From the NCBI RefSeq assembly GCF_024509555.1, contig NZ_JAMWEL010000003.1:100777-164776 (forward strand): DNA of 64,000 bases, written 5' to 3'. A program made the position numbers and the translations under genes. A model generated the notes under the pieces. It was not told where the DNA came from. It did not search any database and saw only the letters and a list, made by a program, of their open reading frames with translations. This document shows positions 6,011 through 12,433 of the stretch, piece by piece (position 1 is the stretch's first letter; each line of letters opens with the position of its first letter). The stretch comes from Streptococcus suis. Its GTDB lineage: Bacteria > Bacillota > Bacilli > Lactobacillales > Streptococcaceae.

Positions 6011-6241
6011 ATGAGAGAAAAAAAGGAAATTATTATTACAGGGAAACATGTATTACACACAACAATGCTTGTATTACACACAACAATGCTTGTATATACC
6101 TTCTTTATTGGATTTGCATTCATTAGACAGGATCTTGAGTTGCCGATGTTGATACCATACGGATTCTATCTACTTACCCTTATTCTTGAAAAAATGGAAA
6201 AAAGTGGCAAATCGTTATTTGAAATCAAAATTGAGCGTTAA
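6011..6241 (+). CDS. Small membrane protein with internal 7-residue duplication
   Basis: A 76-residue protein with CAGGAGA before the ATG. It is a paralogue of the 5691 product. A perfect 21-bp tandem repeat (6050-6070 and 6071-6091) duplicates VLHTTML in frame and lengthens the first membrane segment by seven residues compared with the paralogue. The second segment (IPYGFYLLTLILEKMEK) is conserved. Likely immunity-type; whether the longer helix still works is unknown. Confidence 0.75.
   Translation: MREKKEIIITGKHVLHTTMLVLHTTMLVYTFFIGFAFIRQDLELPMLIPYGFYLLTLILEKMEKSGKSLFEIKIER
6050..6091 (+). repeat. 21-bp perfect tandem duplication
   Basis: Two adjacent identical 21-bp units inside the 6011 gene, in frame. 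This is a recent slippage-type duplication because the copies have not diverged. Confidence 0.95.
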
Positions 6242-6268
6242 GGAAAATGATAGTGAGGAGAATTGAAG

Positions 6269-6451
6269 ATGAAGAATAAAAAATTTTATGCAGTATTGAT
6301 TGCTATTGCACTATGTTTGGTGTTTAAGATTAGTGCGAACGTGTCAGGCGATAGCCTTAAAGATTTTTTCAATGTTTTGGCAGTTAGCATCCCAGGTTCA
6401 ATCATTACTTTTACTGCTTTAACGAATAAGGAACAAAACAAGGAAAAGTAA
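6269..6451 (+). CDS. Small two-helix membrane protein
   Basis: A 60-residue protein. ATG 6269 is chosen over the in-frame TTG at 6263 because GAGGAG lies eight bases before it. It has two membrane segments (about 6-22 and 34-51) with SANVSGDSLKDFF between, and a basic tail. It lies between the 6011 gene and the bacteriocin gene in operon 4. Unrecognised; an immunity role is plausible. Confidence 0.75.
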   Translation: MKNKKFYAVLIAIALCLVFKISANVSGDSLKDFFNVLAVSIPGSIITFTALTNKEQNKEK

Positions 6452-6485
6452 GTTAGTAAAGAAAACAAGAACAAGGAGAAAATAT

Positions 6486-6695
6486 ATGACTAAATTTGAA
6501 ACAATGGATAAAATGAATACAAACTTTGGAGCACTAACAGAAGAAGAATTGATGAATGTTGATGGAGGTCTATTACCTGTTGTTGTAGGTGGAGTTGTGG
6601 TTGGCTGGAAAGTAGCTGCTGGGGTTACTGCAGCAGTTATTGCAGGAGGTGTAGCAATTGGAGCTGCTGCAGGATATTTTGCAAATCGTCCTTAA
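6486..6695 (+). CDS. Double-glycine-leader bacteriocin, class IIb/Blp-like
   Basis: A 69-residue precursor. The leader of about 28 residues ends FGALTEEELMNVDGG, a typical double-glycine leader cut by a C39-peptidase ABC exporter. The predicted mature part has 41 residues, is almost all small and hydrophobic, and has glycine-zipper spacing (VVVGGVVVG, GGVAIGAAAG), as in two-peptide pneumocin-type bacteriocins. A strong ribosome binding site (AAGGAG) precedes it. No second double-glycine peptide is visible, and the exporter needed to mature it is not in the window. The immunity gene is probably the next one. Confidence 0.88.
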   Translation: MTKFETMDKMNTNFGALTEEELMNVDGGLLPVVVGGVVVGWKVAAGVTAAVIAGGVAIGAAAGYFANRP

Positions 6696-6709
6696 AGGGG
6701 TATTGAATT

Positions 6710-6889
6710 ATGAAGTATTTACCTGAAGTTGTAATATTTAGTGCCGCTTTATTACATTTTACTTCACTGGTTGTCAGTGATGTTTTAGGAATAAAACTAC
6801 CTAGTGTATTGACGGCGCCGTATGTGCCTTTTATTATATTGTTAGCATTATTGATGCTTGTATTATACAAAGACTGGAAAGAAGGATAG
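6710..6889 (+). CDS. Small membrane protein, likely bacteriocin immunity
   Basis: A 59-residue protein starting 14 bases after the bacteriocin gene, with AAAGGGG upstream of its ATG. It has two membrane segments (about 6-24 and 38-52) and ends with a charged YKDWKEG. Its position directly after the bacteriocin makes it the best immunity candidate in the island. There is no sequence motif to prove it. Confidence 0.75.
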   Translation: MKYLPEVVIFSAALLHFTSLVVSDVLGIKLPSVLTAPYVPFIILLALLMLVLYKDWKEG

Positions 6890-7012
6890 GATATGAATTG
6901 CTAACTATTATAAACATTTATAATTTGTAAAAATTATATTAGGTGTATCGGAGAGAGATTTATATCATATATTCCGCTACCTTTTTGAGCTTTACGGGAA
7001 GGAGAAATAAAA

Positions 7013-7236
7013 ATGGAAAACAAACATCAAATGATGACTATCAAAGAAAGAATAAAATTATGCAGTTCTTGCAAGGGCTTGTTGAAGGAATTTTGGTCAC
7101 TGCCGTTCTTATTCACCTAGTGGCTTGGCTTGTTCTTGGAAAAACAGTAGATGTTTTATCATATAATTTCTATCCAATGCTCTTTATTGCATTGTATTTC
7201 CTAATGAAAGTGAGTAAGACTAAAAAGGAGGACTAG
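7013..7236 (+). pseudogene. Small membrane protein gene, probably frameshifted
   Basis: The best start (ATG 7013, with GGAAGGAG upstream) gives only 35 residues, ending at 7120. In the next frame an ATG at 7060 opens 58 residues with two membrane segments (GILVTAVLIHLVAWLVLG and a second helix), ending KTKKED at 7236. One extra base near 7060 would join them into about 74 residues. Either a deletion broke the gene or 7060-7236 is translated separately; it has only a weak AAAGAAAG-type site. The following protease gene starts four bases after 7236. Confidence 0.55.
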
Positions 7237-7239
7237 CTT

Positions 7240-7941
7240 ATGAAACGTGTTAAAAATATTTTAAAATTTATTGGTTTGATTTTTGTCATCGTTGCGATTA
7301 ACATAACTCCGATGCGATTTATTGCCATACAGGATTCGATGTCAGGTGCCATGCAGTGGGTTTCTGGCATTGGCTATCTAGTCATTGCGACAGCTATTGT
7401 GGTGTGGACTTGGAAACGGTATAAGAAAGGTCTACCTGACCAGCAAAAACGGTTCACATTTACTTGGAAAGATTTTGGGTTTGCTCTGCTATTTTTCTTG
7501 GCCGGACGAGTTATCGGTATTGGCGGAACGTTATTGACCCAGTTGGTAACTGGTAATGCCACCACGGCCAACGATGCAGCACTTTTGGCTACAAATGAGC
7601 AATTGGCGAAGATGTTTCCGCTATACTTTATTGCCTTTCATATTGCAATAGGCGTTTTTGCTCCTTTTATGGAAGAGCTCGTTTTCAGAGGTTTGTTTAG
7701 CAGATATTTCTTCAAAGAACATCAAAAATGGCTAAAATTGATAATCAGTTCAGCTGTCTTTGCTCTTCTTCATGCGATTCATCCAATTGAATTACTACTT
7801 TACTTCTTGCTGGGGGCAGTCTGCTATTTGGCTTATGCTCGCCGTGGCAATATTGTGGATGCGATTCTTGTTCATATCTTGAACAATAGCTTGATGGTTA
7901 TCTTTTCAATTATTGGTTACTTATTGGTACTGTTTGGTTAG
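7240..7941 (+). CDS. CPBP family intramembrane protease
   Basis: A 233-residue polytopic protein of the CPBP/Abi family, the group of PncP/BlpY-like proteins common in bacteriocin loci. The catalytic motifs are present: MEELVFRG (EExxxR), a histidine motif in FALLHAIHP and a C-terminal VHILNNS. About seven membrane segments. AGGAGG precedes the gene, which is four bases from the previous one. These proteins are linked to bacteriocin self-immunity. It is one of three in the island (7240, 9096, 10008), and they are not close copies. Confidence 0.9.
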   Translation: MKRVKNILKFIGLIFVIVAINITPMRFIAIQDSMSGAMQWVSGIGYLVIATAIVVWTWKRYKKGLPDQQKRFTFTWKDFGFALLFFLAGRVIGIGGTLLTQLVTGNATTANDAALLATNEQLAKMFPLYFIAFHIAIGVFAPFMEELVFRGLFSRYFFKEHQKWLKLIISSAVFALLHAIHPIELLLYFLLGAVCYLAYARRGNIVDAILVHILNNSLMVIFSIIGYLLVLFG

Positions 7942-7962
7942 TGATGTTAAAGGAGTTCGGTT

Positions 7963-8157
7963 ATGACAATGATGGAAACATTAGATAAAAAATACCAAGA
8001 ATTTGAAACAGCTTATGAGTCTTCCCCGTTTGCAATGAAATTCTTGGTCTGGGTAGGAGTAGCTCTGACCTTGATGACACTTGGATCAGTTCTTGTACCA
8101 GCGATATATTCAGCAGGGCAAGATTTCGGGGAATTTCTATATTCTGTTTTTGGATGA
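7963..8157 (+). CDS. Small membrane protein with YxxGxxFG ending
   Basis: A 64-residue protein with AAAGGAG before the ATG. It has a charged N-terminal part, one membrane segment (about 28-46) and the ending IYSAGQDFGEFLYSVFG. This ending matches IYQAGRDFGRS (3466) and LYQIGYEFGQA (3665), making three paralogues in one island. Last gene of operon 4; a strong terminator follows at 8180. Role unknown, probably immunity or an accessory to it. Confidence 0.75.
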   Translation: MTMMETLDKKYQEFETAYESSPFAMKFLVWVGVALTLMTLGSVLVPAIYSAGQDFGEFLYSVFG

Positions 8158-8179
8158 GAGAGTGGTAGAAAATAAAATG

Positions 8180-8204
8180 AAAAAAGCTGAGCAATCAGCT
8201 TTTT
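8180..8204 (+). terminator. Terminator of operon 4
   Basis: AAAAAGCTGA and TCAGCTTTTT form a 10-bp stem with a GCAA loop. Confidence 0.9.
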
Positions 8205-8251
8205 GTTTACACTCGTTTCGTTAGACTTGTTGAAGGTGGGGGAGTTGCTCC

Positions 8252-8593
8252 TTATTTGAGGGTTTGCTTGAATAGATTGTCTAGGTTGTTTAGATAGTCT
8301 GTCCTTGCTCCTCTAATGCGAAGGACATCTACACGTGAGCCACGAATCAAATAGAAGATGAGGTGCTGTTTTCCAGGAATCATCCTTGTTTTTCCTTCTG
8401 GGAATAATGCTTGTCCCAGACGAGCGTCAAGGTCAATATATCCCTCTGGAAATATTTCTAAGGTCAAGATAGCTGTGCTTAGAGATGCAAGCACCTTTCG
8501 AGCACTTGATTCTGAAAATTCACGGACATAATACTGGTAGATTTCCTCTAAATCTTGTTCGGCTTTAGCAGATAAATGTACTTCATAGACCAT
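8252..8593 (-). CDS. RelE/ParE-family toxin
   Basis: A 113-residue protein from ATG 8593 (MVYEVHLSAKAEQDLEEIYQ), which overlaps the antitoxin gene by 11 bases; a longer upstream frame exists but would overlap more of the antitoxin. It has the RelE/ParE fold pattern: an N-terminal strand, a helix with AEQDLEEIYQYY, and C-terminal strands (HLIFYLIRGSRVDVLRIRGA). Family members are mRNA interferases or gyrase poisons; the sequence alone does not say which. It is oriented against the bacteriocin operons and terminates between operon 4 and cassette 5. Confidence 0.88.
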   Translation of the reverse strand: MVYEVHLSAKAEQDLEEIYQYYVREFSESSARKVLASLSTAILTLEIFPEGYIDLDARLGQALFPEGKTRMIPGKQHLIFYLIRGSRVDVLRIRGARTDYLNNLDNLFKQTLK

Positions 8594-8870
8594 ATTTGGC
8601 GAATACCTCACGAGCAGGTGTCGTGTGTCCTGATAAAACTTCTTGGTAGCCTTCATCAAGCTCTGCAATCAACTCATCTAGAAAAGCCTCTGCACGCGCC
8701 TCTTCTACTGTTTTTATTGGCAAATCTTGCTCTTCAACCACCCTTTCTACAAATAAATTAAGAGCATCAGAAAGGGTCATATCTTTTTCTGATAAGATTA
8801 TTTTTGCTTGTTCCAATAATTGTGCATTTACTCTAAAATTATATTGTCTATCCCTAACCAATCCTGCCAT
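8583..8870 (-). CDS. RelB/DinJ-family antitoxin
   Basis: A 95-residue antitoxin upstream of, and overlapping, the RelE-like toxin. ATG 8870 is chosen over the upstream TTG because GGAG precedes it at good spacing. The N-terminal ribbon-helix-helix segment (YNFRVNAQLLEQAKIILSEKDMTLSDALNLF; positions about 8710-8850) binds DNA, and the acidic C-terminal half would bind the toxin. It presumably autoregulates the pair. Together they form a type II module inserted in the bacteriocin island. Confidence 0.88.
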   Translation of the reverse strand: MAGLVRDRQYNFRVNAQLLEQAKIILSEKDMTLSDALNLFVERVVEEQDLPIKTVEEARAEAFLDELIAELDEGYQEVLSGHTTPAREVFAKYGL

Positions 8871-8991
8871 TGTCTTCAACTCCAAATTCTAATATGTATA
8901 ACAATAGTGTAGCTATTTGTTTTACATCTGTCAAGCGATAATCTGGTACTGAATATCTTGGATAAGATTCGGTGACTTCGAAAAAATGGTC

Positions 8992-9056
8992 ATTCATTAC
9001 AAAATAACGACCGTTCGTGACAGGGATGAGAATAGTGTGTTGATTTGCTATATACT
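8992..9056 (+). promoter_or_regulatory. Operator-promoter cassette 5
   Basis: ATTCATTAC (8992-9000), 12 bases, GTTCGTGAC (one base different, 9013-9021), 29 bases, TATACT (9051-9056). It drives the second protease operon. Confidence 0.83.
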
Positions 9057-9095
9057 AAGTTCATAAAAAGATTGGATTAGAACGGGAGAGTAGCA

Positions 9096-9746
9096 ATGGT
9101 TCATTGGATAAAAAGCATAGTACAGGTTTTATTGTTAACCTTAGTCATACAAGTCCCCTTCATTGCTGAGATGAGTTGGGGGAATATAGATGAACACCTA
9201 CTTGGTTATATCCTACATGTGTTTTGTTGGATTCTTCTCACTCTTTTCGTTTTTAGGTTATTGGAAACTCTTCGGAAAAACTGTCGTGACAATAGTTTAG
9301 AGGCAAAAGGCTATAGCTATGGTAAATTGTTTGGATTGGTTATTTTGGTAATCATTATTAAAATTTTACTATTAAATGTTTCCTTGCGATTATCTGGCTC
9401 GACGGTTGATAATAGTAGTATGTTGGAGCTATTTCAGTCGAAATATGGCTGGATGGCCTTGCTCAGTACAAATATTCTCTCTCCTATCCGAGAAGAGTAT
9501 CTCTATAGGGAAATCTTTCAGGAGAGAATAAGGAGTAAGCCCTATCCAATCATTAGCGTGTTAATTACAGCCATTTTATTTGCTTTTGTACATAGTTATG
9601 AAATTTCTTTTAGTTTCTGGTCGGCACTTTTTCCAGGATTTTTGTTTTCTTGGATTTACTATAAAACGAACGATCTCAAATATCCGATAGTGGCACATAT
9701 TTTGTCGAACAGTATTGTGACCGTTTTAAATGTTATAAGTGTTTAA
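9096..9746 (+). CDS. CPBP family intramembrane protease
   Basis: A 216-residue polytopic protein, first gene after cassette 5, with GGGAGAG before the ATG. CPBP motifs: IREEYLYREI (EExxxR), FAFVHS and a C-terminal AHILSNS. About six to seven membrane segments. It is probably an immunity-type protease of the BlpY/PncP group, controlled by the same regulator as the bacteriocin operon. Confidence 0.88.
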   Translation: MVHWIKSIVQVLLLTLVIQVPFIAEMSWGNIDEHLLGYILHVFCWILLTLFVFRLLETLRKNCRDNSLEAKGYSYGKLFGLVILVIIIKILLLNVSLRLSGSTVDNSSMLELFQSKYGWMALLSTNILSPIREEYLYREIFQERIRSKPYPIISVLITAILFAFVHSYEISFSFWSALFPGFLFSWIYYKTNDLKYPIVAHILSNSIVTVLNVISV

Positions 9747-9809
9747 AGGTGTGAACATTGTGAAAAACAATTGAGTAGCCTATAAATGACAATGGAAAGG
9801 AGAGAGAAT

Positions 9810-9980
9810 ATGAAAATGCTAAAATTGATAACTATTATTCCCTTGTTTGTACTATTAATGATGGGAATACTAAACTTGTTTCGAGTGACAGACTGCTTGC
9901 GATATATTTTAAATATACTGGGGTTAGTAGGAATATTAATTCTAAGTTATCATACATATAAAAAGAACACTCGGAATTAG
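9810..9980 (+). CDS. Small two-helix membrane protein
   Basis: A 56-residue protein. ATG 9810 is preceded by GGAAAGGAGAG; the earlier in-frame ATG at 9786 lacks a site. It has two membrane segments (about 6-22 and 33-47) and a basic tail (YKKNTRN). It lies between two CPBP protease genes and is probably an immunity-type accessory protein. Unrecognised. Confidence 0.7.
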   Translation: MKMLKLITIIPLFVLLMMGILNLFRVTDCLRYILNILGLVGILILSYHTYKKNTRN

Positions 9981-10007
9981 TTGTAATAGATAAAAAATGA
10001 GTAGAAT

Positions 10008-10682
10008 ATGAAAATAATAAAATCCATCGGTTTAGCAGTGGGTACCGTGTTACTCACTTTGCTCATTCAATTTCCAGTTTATGTGGGGATAACAGCCTTT
10101 CAAGAGAGTATACTTTTAAAACTTGCAGTCATGATAGGGCTTGGTCTTGCAATATTGGCACTACTTTCTGTCATCAGACGAGGAATGGTAAAGAATCAAG
10201 TCTTTTCAAGAGAGAAGCTGAATGTTTTAAAAATAGTCGGAATGACAGCACTGGTATTTACGGGTCAAACTTGCCTGAACCTCCTTTGGCAGTATTTGGG
10301 GTTTAGTCTTAGTGATTCTAACGCCTTGGATATAGTCAATCAGTTAAATTCGGACAATTTTGGGGTGATGGCTCTCTCAGTTGTCTTGTTTGCTCCAGTT
10401 TTAGAAGAATTTCTTTACAGAGGAATTTTGTTAGAAAAGACAGCCCAGTATTTTCCTAAGTATCCTCAAATGGTCATCGTATTTTCTGCCCTTCTATTTG
10501 CTTATTGTCATACCTGGAACTTTTCAGTGGCATTTTTAGGTCACTTTATAACAGGGGCTTATCTGGGCTATCTGTATATGTGCAATAGACGAATGACGGA
10601 TACTATCCTTGCACATAGCTTCTATAATGCCTCCATTTTATTCCTCCAAATTTTATTTGGTTTGGTGCAGATTGGTGGATAA
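10008..10682 (+). CDS. CPBP family intramembrane protease
   Basis: A 224-residue protein with CPBP motifs: LEEFLYRGI (EExxxR), FAYCHTWN and LAHSFYNAS. About seven membrane segments. The ribosome binding site is weak (GAGTAGA). Third CPBP gene of the island and last gene of the cassette 5 operon. A species-type intergenic repeat follows 50 bases later. Confidence 0.88.
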   Translation: MKIIKSIGLAVGTVLLTLLIQFPVYVGITAFQESILLKLAVMIGLGLAILALLSVIRRGMVKNQVFSREKLNVLKIVGMTALVFTGQTCLNLLWQYLGFSLSDSNALDIVNQLNSDNFGVMALSVVLFAPVLEEFLYRGILLEKTAQYFPKYPQMVIVFSALLFAYCHTWNFSVAFLGHFITGAYLGYLYMCNRRMTDTILAHSFYNASILFLQILFGLVQIGG

Positions 10683-10731
10683 AAATTGACAGTAGACATT
10701 TTGCGGAAATGCCTGTGTACTGAGAGGAAAC

Positions 10732-10896
10732 GAGGCTGGGCAAAAAGCCCGCTTCTCAAGGTTAGTGTCAACATCTCAGCGCAGTGGTTGATTGGCAGAT
10801 TTGTTCGTGTTTTACACTCCAAATCTGACCTAATCAACTGTGCGGGGGTGGGAAGACGAACTCTTCTATGAATGGTCGAGTTCTTTCCCACTCCCA
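10732..10896 (+). repeat. Intergenic repeat element, GAGGCTGGGCAAAA type
   Basis: A non-coding block begins GAGGCTGGGCAAAAAGCCC and ends with an imperfect inverted repeat (GTGGGAAGACGAACTC ... TCGAGTTCTTTCCCAC). Its composition, the hairpin end and lack of conserved coding match dispersed intergenic elements I associate with S. suis genomes. No second copy is in this window, so its repetitive nature is from memory. Short frames inside it are not credible genes. Confidence 0.5.
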
Positions 10897-10923
10897 CTAT
10901 CAAGTGCAGAGGTGAGCAGGAAT

Positions 10924-11199
10924 ATGAGAAAATTTTTTCAAGACCTTAATCAAGAATATCTGGAAACCAGAAGTTCAGTTGGAGAAGATAGGCTGGAATG
11001 GTTGATTCAGAGAAAGATGACCTGGGGTATGCGGTGGGGCTTGGTACTCGTGTTCATGTTTGTCCTGCAGCCTATAACCTACAATCCTTTCTTTCTCTTG
11101 GGCTGTTTTTATCTAGGTTCTTTTTTGGGTATGGTATATATCCTAGGGCAAGTGTTTTTTGCAACCAGATCCATTTTCCGTAACATGAAGAAAAAATAA
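10924..11199 (+). CDS. Small two-helix membrane protein
   Basis: A 91-residue protein. ATG 10924 is preceded by GAGGTGAGCAGGA; the longer frame upstream runs into the repeat element and has no binding site. The N-terminal 45 residues are hydrophilic and helical, followed by two membrane segments (about 38-53 and 56-77) and a basic end (RNMKKK). Unrecognised. It lies just outside the last bacteriocin operon, so its link to it is uncertain. Its 3' end abuts a copied terminator. Confidence 0.65.
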   Translation: MRKFFQDLNQEYLETRSSVGEDRLEWLIQRKMTWGMRWGLVLVFMFVLQPITYNPFFLLGCFYLGSFLGMVYILGQVFFATRSIFRNMKKK

Positions 11200-11232
11200 T
11201 CGCTCAGCTTATTAGGCTGGGCGATTGGTTTT
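11197..11232 (+). repeat. 36-bp direct repeat, left copy
   Basis: Identical to 12398-12433. It begins at the stop codon of the 10924 gene and contains the hairpin AATCGCTCAGC/GGCTGGGCGATT, so it also serves as that gene's terminator. Confidence 0.95.
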
Positions 11233-11306
11233 GAAAGAGAATAGAGGAGATTGGATACTCAATGAACAGCAAAAATAGCCCTCTATACCTGATTTTAACT
11301 GCATGC

Positions 11307-11831
11307 TTATTCATTAAACTGCTTATAGTACTTCTCGTTAAATAGTTTTTGAAGGTTGATTTTAGGTTTAGGTTGTGCTTCTAAGATAGGGGGCAGGATT
11401 TTATTGAGAAGTAATTCCGCCTCTTTTTGATATTGTGAATCATATTTTTTGTTATCAATATCATTAGTGTAATAATAAGAAAATTTTCCAGTCATATCAA
11501 AATGATACTTTTCATTTTTAGTACTATTCCAGAGTAAGAAATCTATCCCGTAGGCTAACACCAAAGATTTATCCAATAAAACTGCACCATTCCCATCAAG
11601 GTCATAGGATAATTTATTGGTCGAAGGTCTTTCCATACTGTCCAAATGAGTTAAAATGATGACCAACTCAGGATTCGTCCCCTCTTTCCGAGGCAACTGT
11701 TGGACATAGTACCCTGCATAGTGAGATAGATTATATGCGATATACAGCTTTCCGATCCCCCAAAGCAGGAGGCTTATGAAGGTTAGGATAAGGGCAACAA
11801 GTAATTTCTTTTTCATAGATAGCTTATTCAT
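11307..11831 (-). CDS. Membrane-anchored protein, tandem paralogue B
   Basis: About 174 residues from ATG 11831 or 169 from ATG 11816; neither has a good binding site, so translation may be coupled to the gene upstream, whose stop it overlaps. It has one N-terminal membrane segment (KKLLVALILTFISLLLWGIG), no lipobox Cys, and an extracellular domain. The first 80 or so and the last 35 residues are almost identical to those of the upstream paralogue, while the middle differs. Unrecognised. Confidence 0.7.
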   Translation of the reverse strand: MNKLSMKKKLLVALILTFISLLLWGIGKLYIAYNLSHYAGYYVQQLPRKEGTNPELVIILTHLDSMERPSTNKLSYDLDGNGAVLLDKSLVLAYGIDFLLWNSTKNEKYHFDMTGKFSYYYTNDIDNKKYDSQYQKEAELLLNKILPPILEAQPKPKINLQKLFNEKYYKQFNE

Positions 11832-12342
11832 TAAACTGTTTGTAGTATTTGTTGTTAAATAGTTTTTGAAGGTTGATTTTAGGTTTAGGTTGCGCTTCTA
11901 GGATAGGAGGTAGGATTTTATTGAGGAGTTTTTTGGCTTCTAGCTCCTTGGGCTTACTATTATCCTTTTCTTGAAAATTAAGATTTTTGATATGATAGAG
12001 AAATGATCCATTTTTGACATCTAATATATAATTTTCACTACCTTCTGTTGGATATAAATTAAACATATCTGTCCTGTAAGAAAGAATTAATTGATTATCT
12101 ACAATAATTGCGCCATTTCCATCAAGGTCGTAGGATAAGTTATTGGTCGAAGGTCTTTCAATACTGTCCAGATGAGTTAAAATGATGACCAACTCAGGAT
12201 TGGTCCCCTCTTTTCGAGGCATGTGCTGAACATAGTACCCTGCATAGTGAGAGAGATTATATGCGATATACAGCTTTCCAATCCCCCAAAGCAGGAGGCT
12301 TATGAAGGTTAGGATTAGTGCAACAAGTAATTTCTTTTTCAT
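11824..12342 (-). CDS. Membrane-anchored protein, tandem paralogue A
   Basis: A 172-residue protein. ATG 12342 is chosen because AAAGGAAAAG lies just before it; a longer frame begins at 12372. The single N-terminal membrane anchor and the following HYAGYYVQHMPRKEGTN segment are shared with paralogue B. The middle part (about residues 85-130) has diverged and the C-terminal KINLQKLFNNKYYKQFNE is again shared. This pattern suggests duplication followed by divergence of the exposed middle. Function unknown. Confidence 0.7.
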   Translation of the reverse strand: MKKKLLVALILTFISLLLWGIGKLYIAYNLSHYAGYYVQHMPRKEGTNPELVIILTHLDSIERPSTNNLSYDLDGNGAIIVDNQLILSYRTDMFNLYPTEGSENYILDVKNGSFLYHIKNLNFQEKDNSKPKELEAKKLLNKILPPILEAQPKPKINLQKLFNNKYYKQFNE

Positions 12343-12397
12343 CTTCTTTTCCTTTAGATTTTGATTCGGCATTCCTCTCTTTTTTACTAAACAAAAC

Positions 12398-12433
12398 TAA
12401 TCGCTCAGCTTATTAGGCTGGGCGATTGGTTTT
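12398..12433 (+). repeat. 36-bp direct repeat, right copy
   Basis: Identical to 11197-11232. Here it covers the last codons, stop and terminator of the minus-strand metalloregulator gene, which is the probable source of the sequence. Confidence 0.95.

Noticed and set aside
3368..9056. CRISPR array, because of repeated near-identical blocks
   Set aside because: The five repeats are at irregular distances of hundreds to thousands of bases, each followed by a -10 and a gene; they are promoters.
10686..10871. Short frames within the element at 10732-10896
   Set aside because: The region has hairpin structure and repeat-like composition; no ribosome binding site fits these frames.
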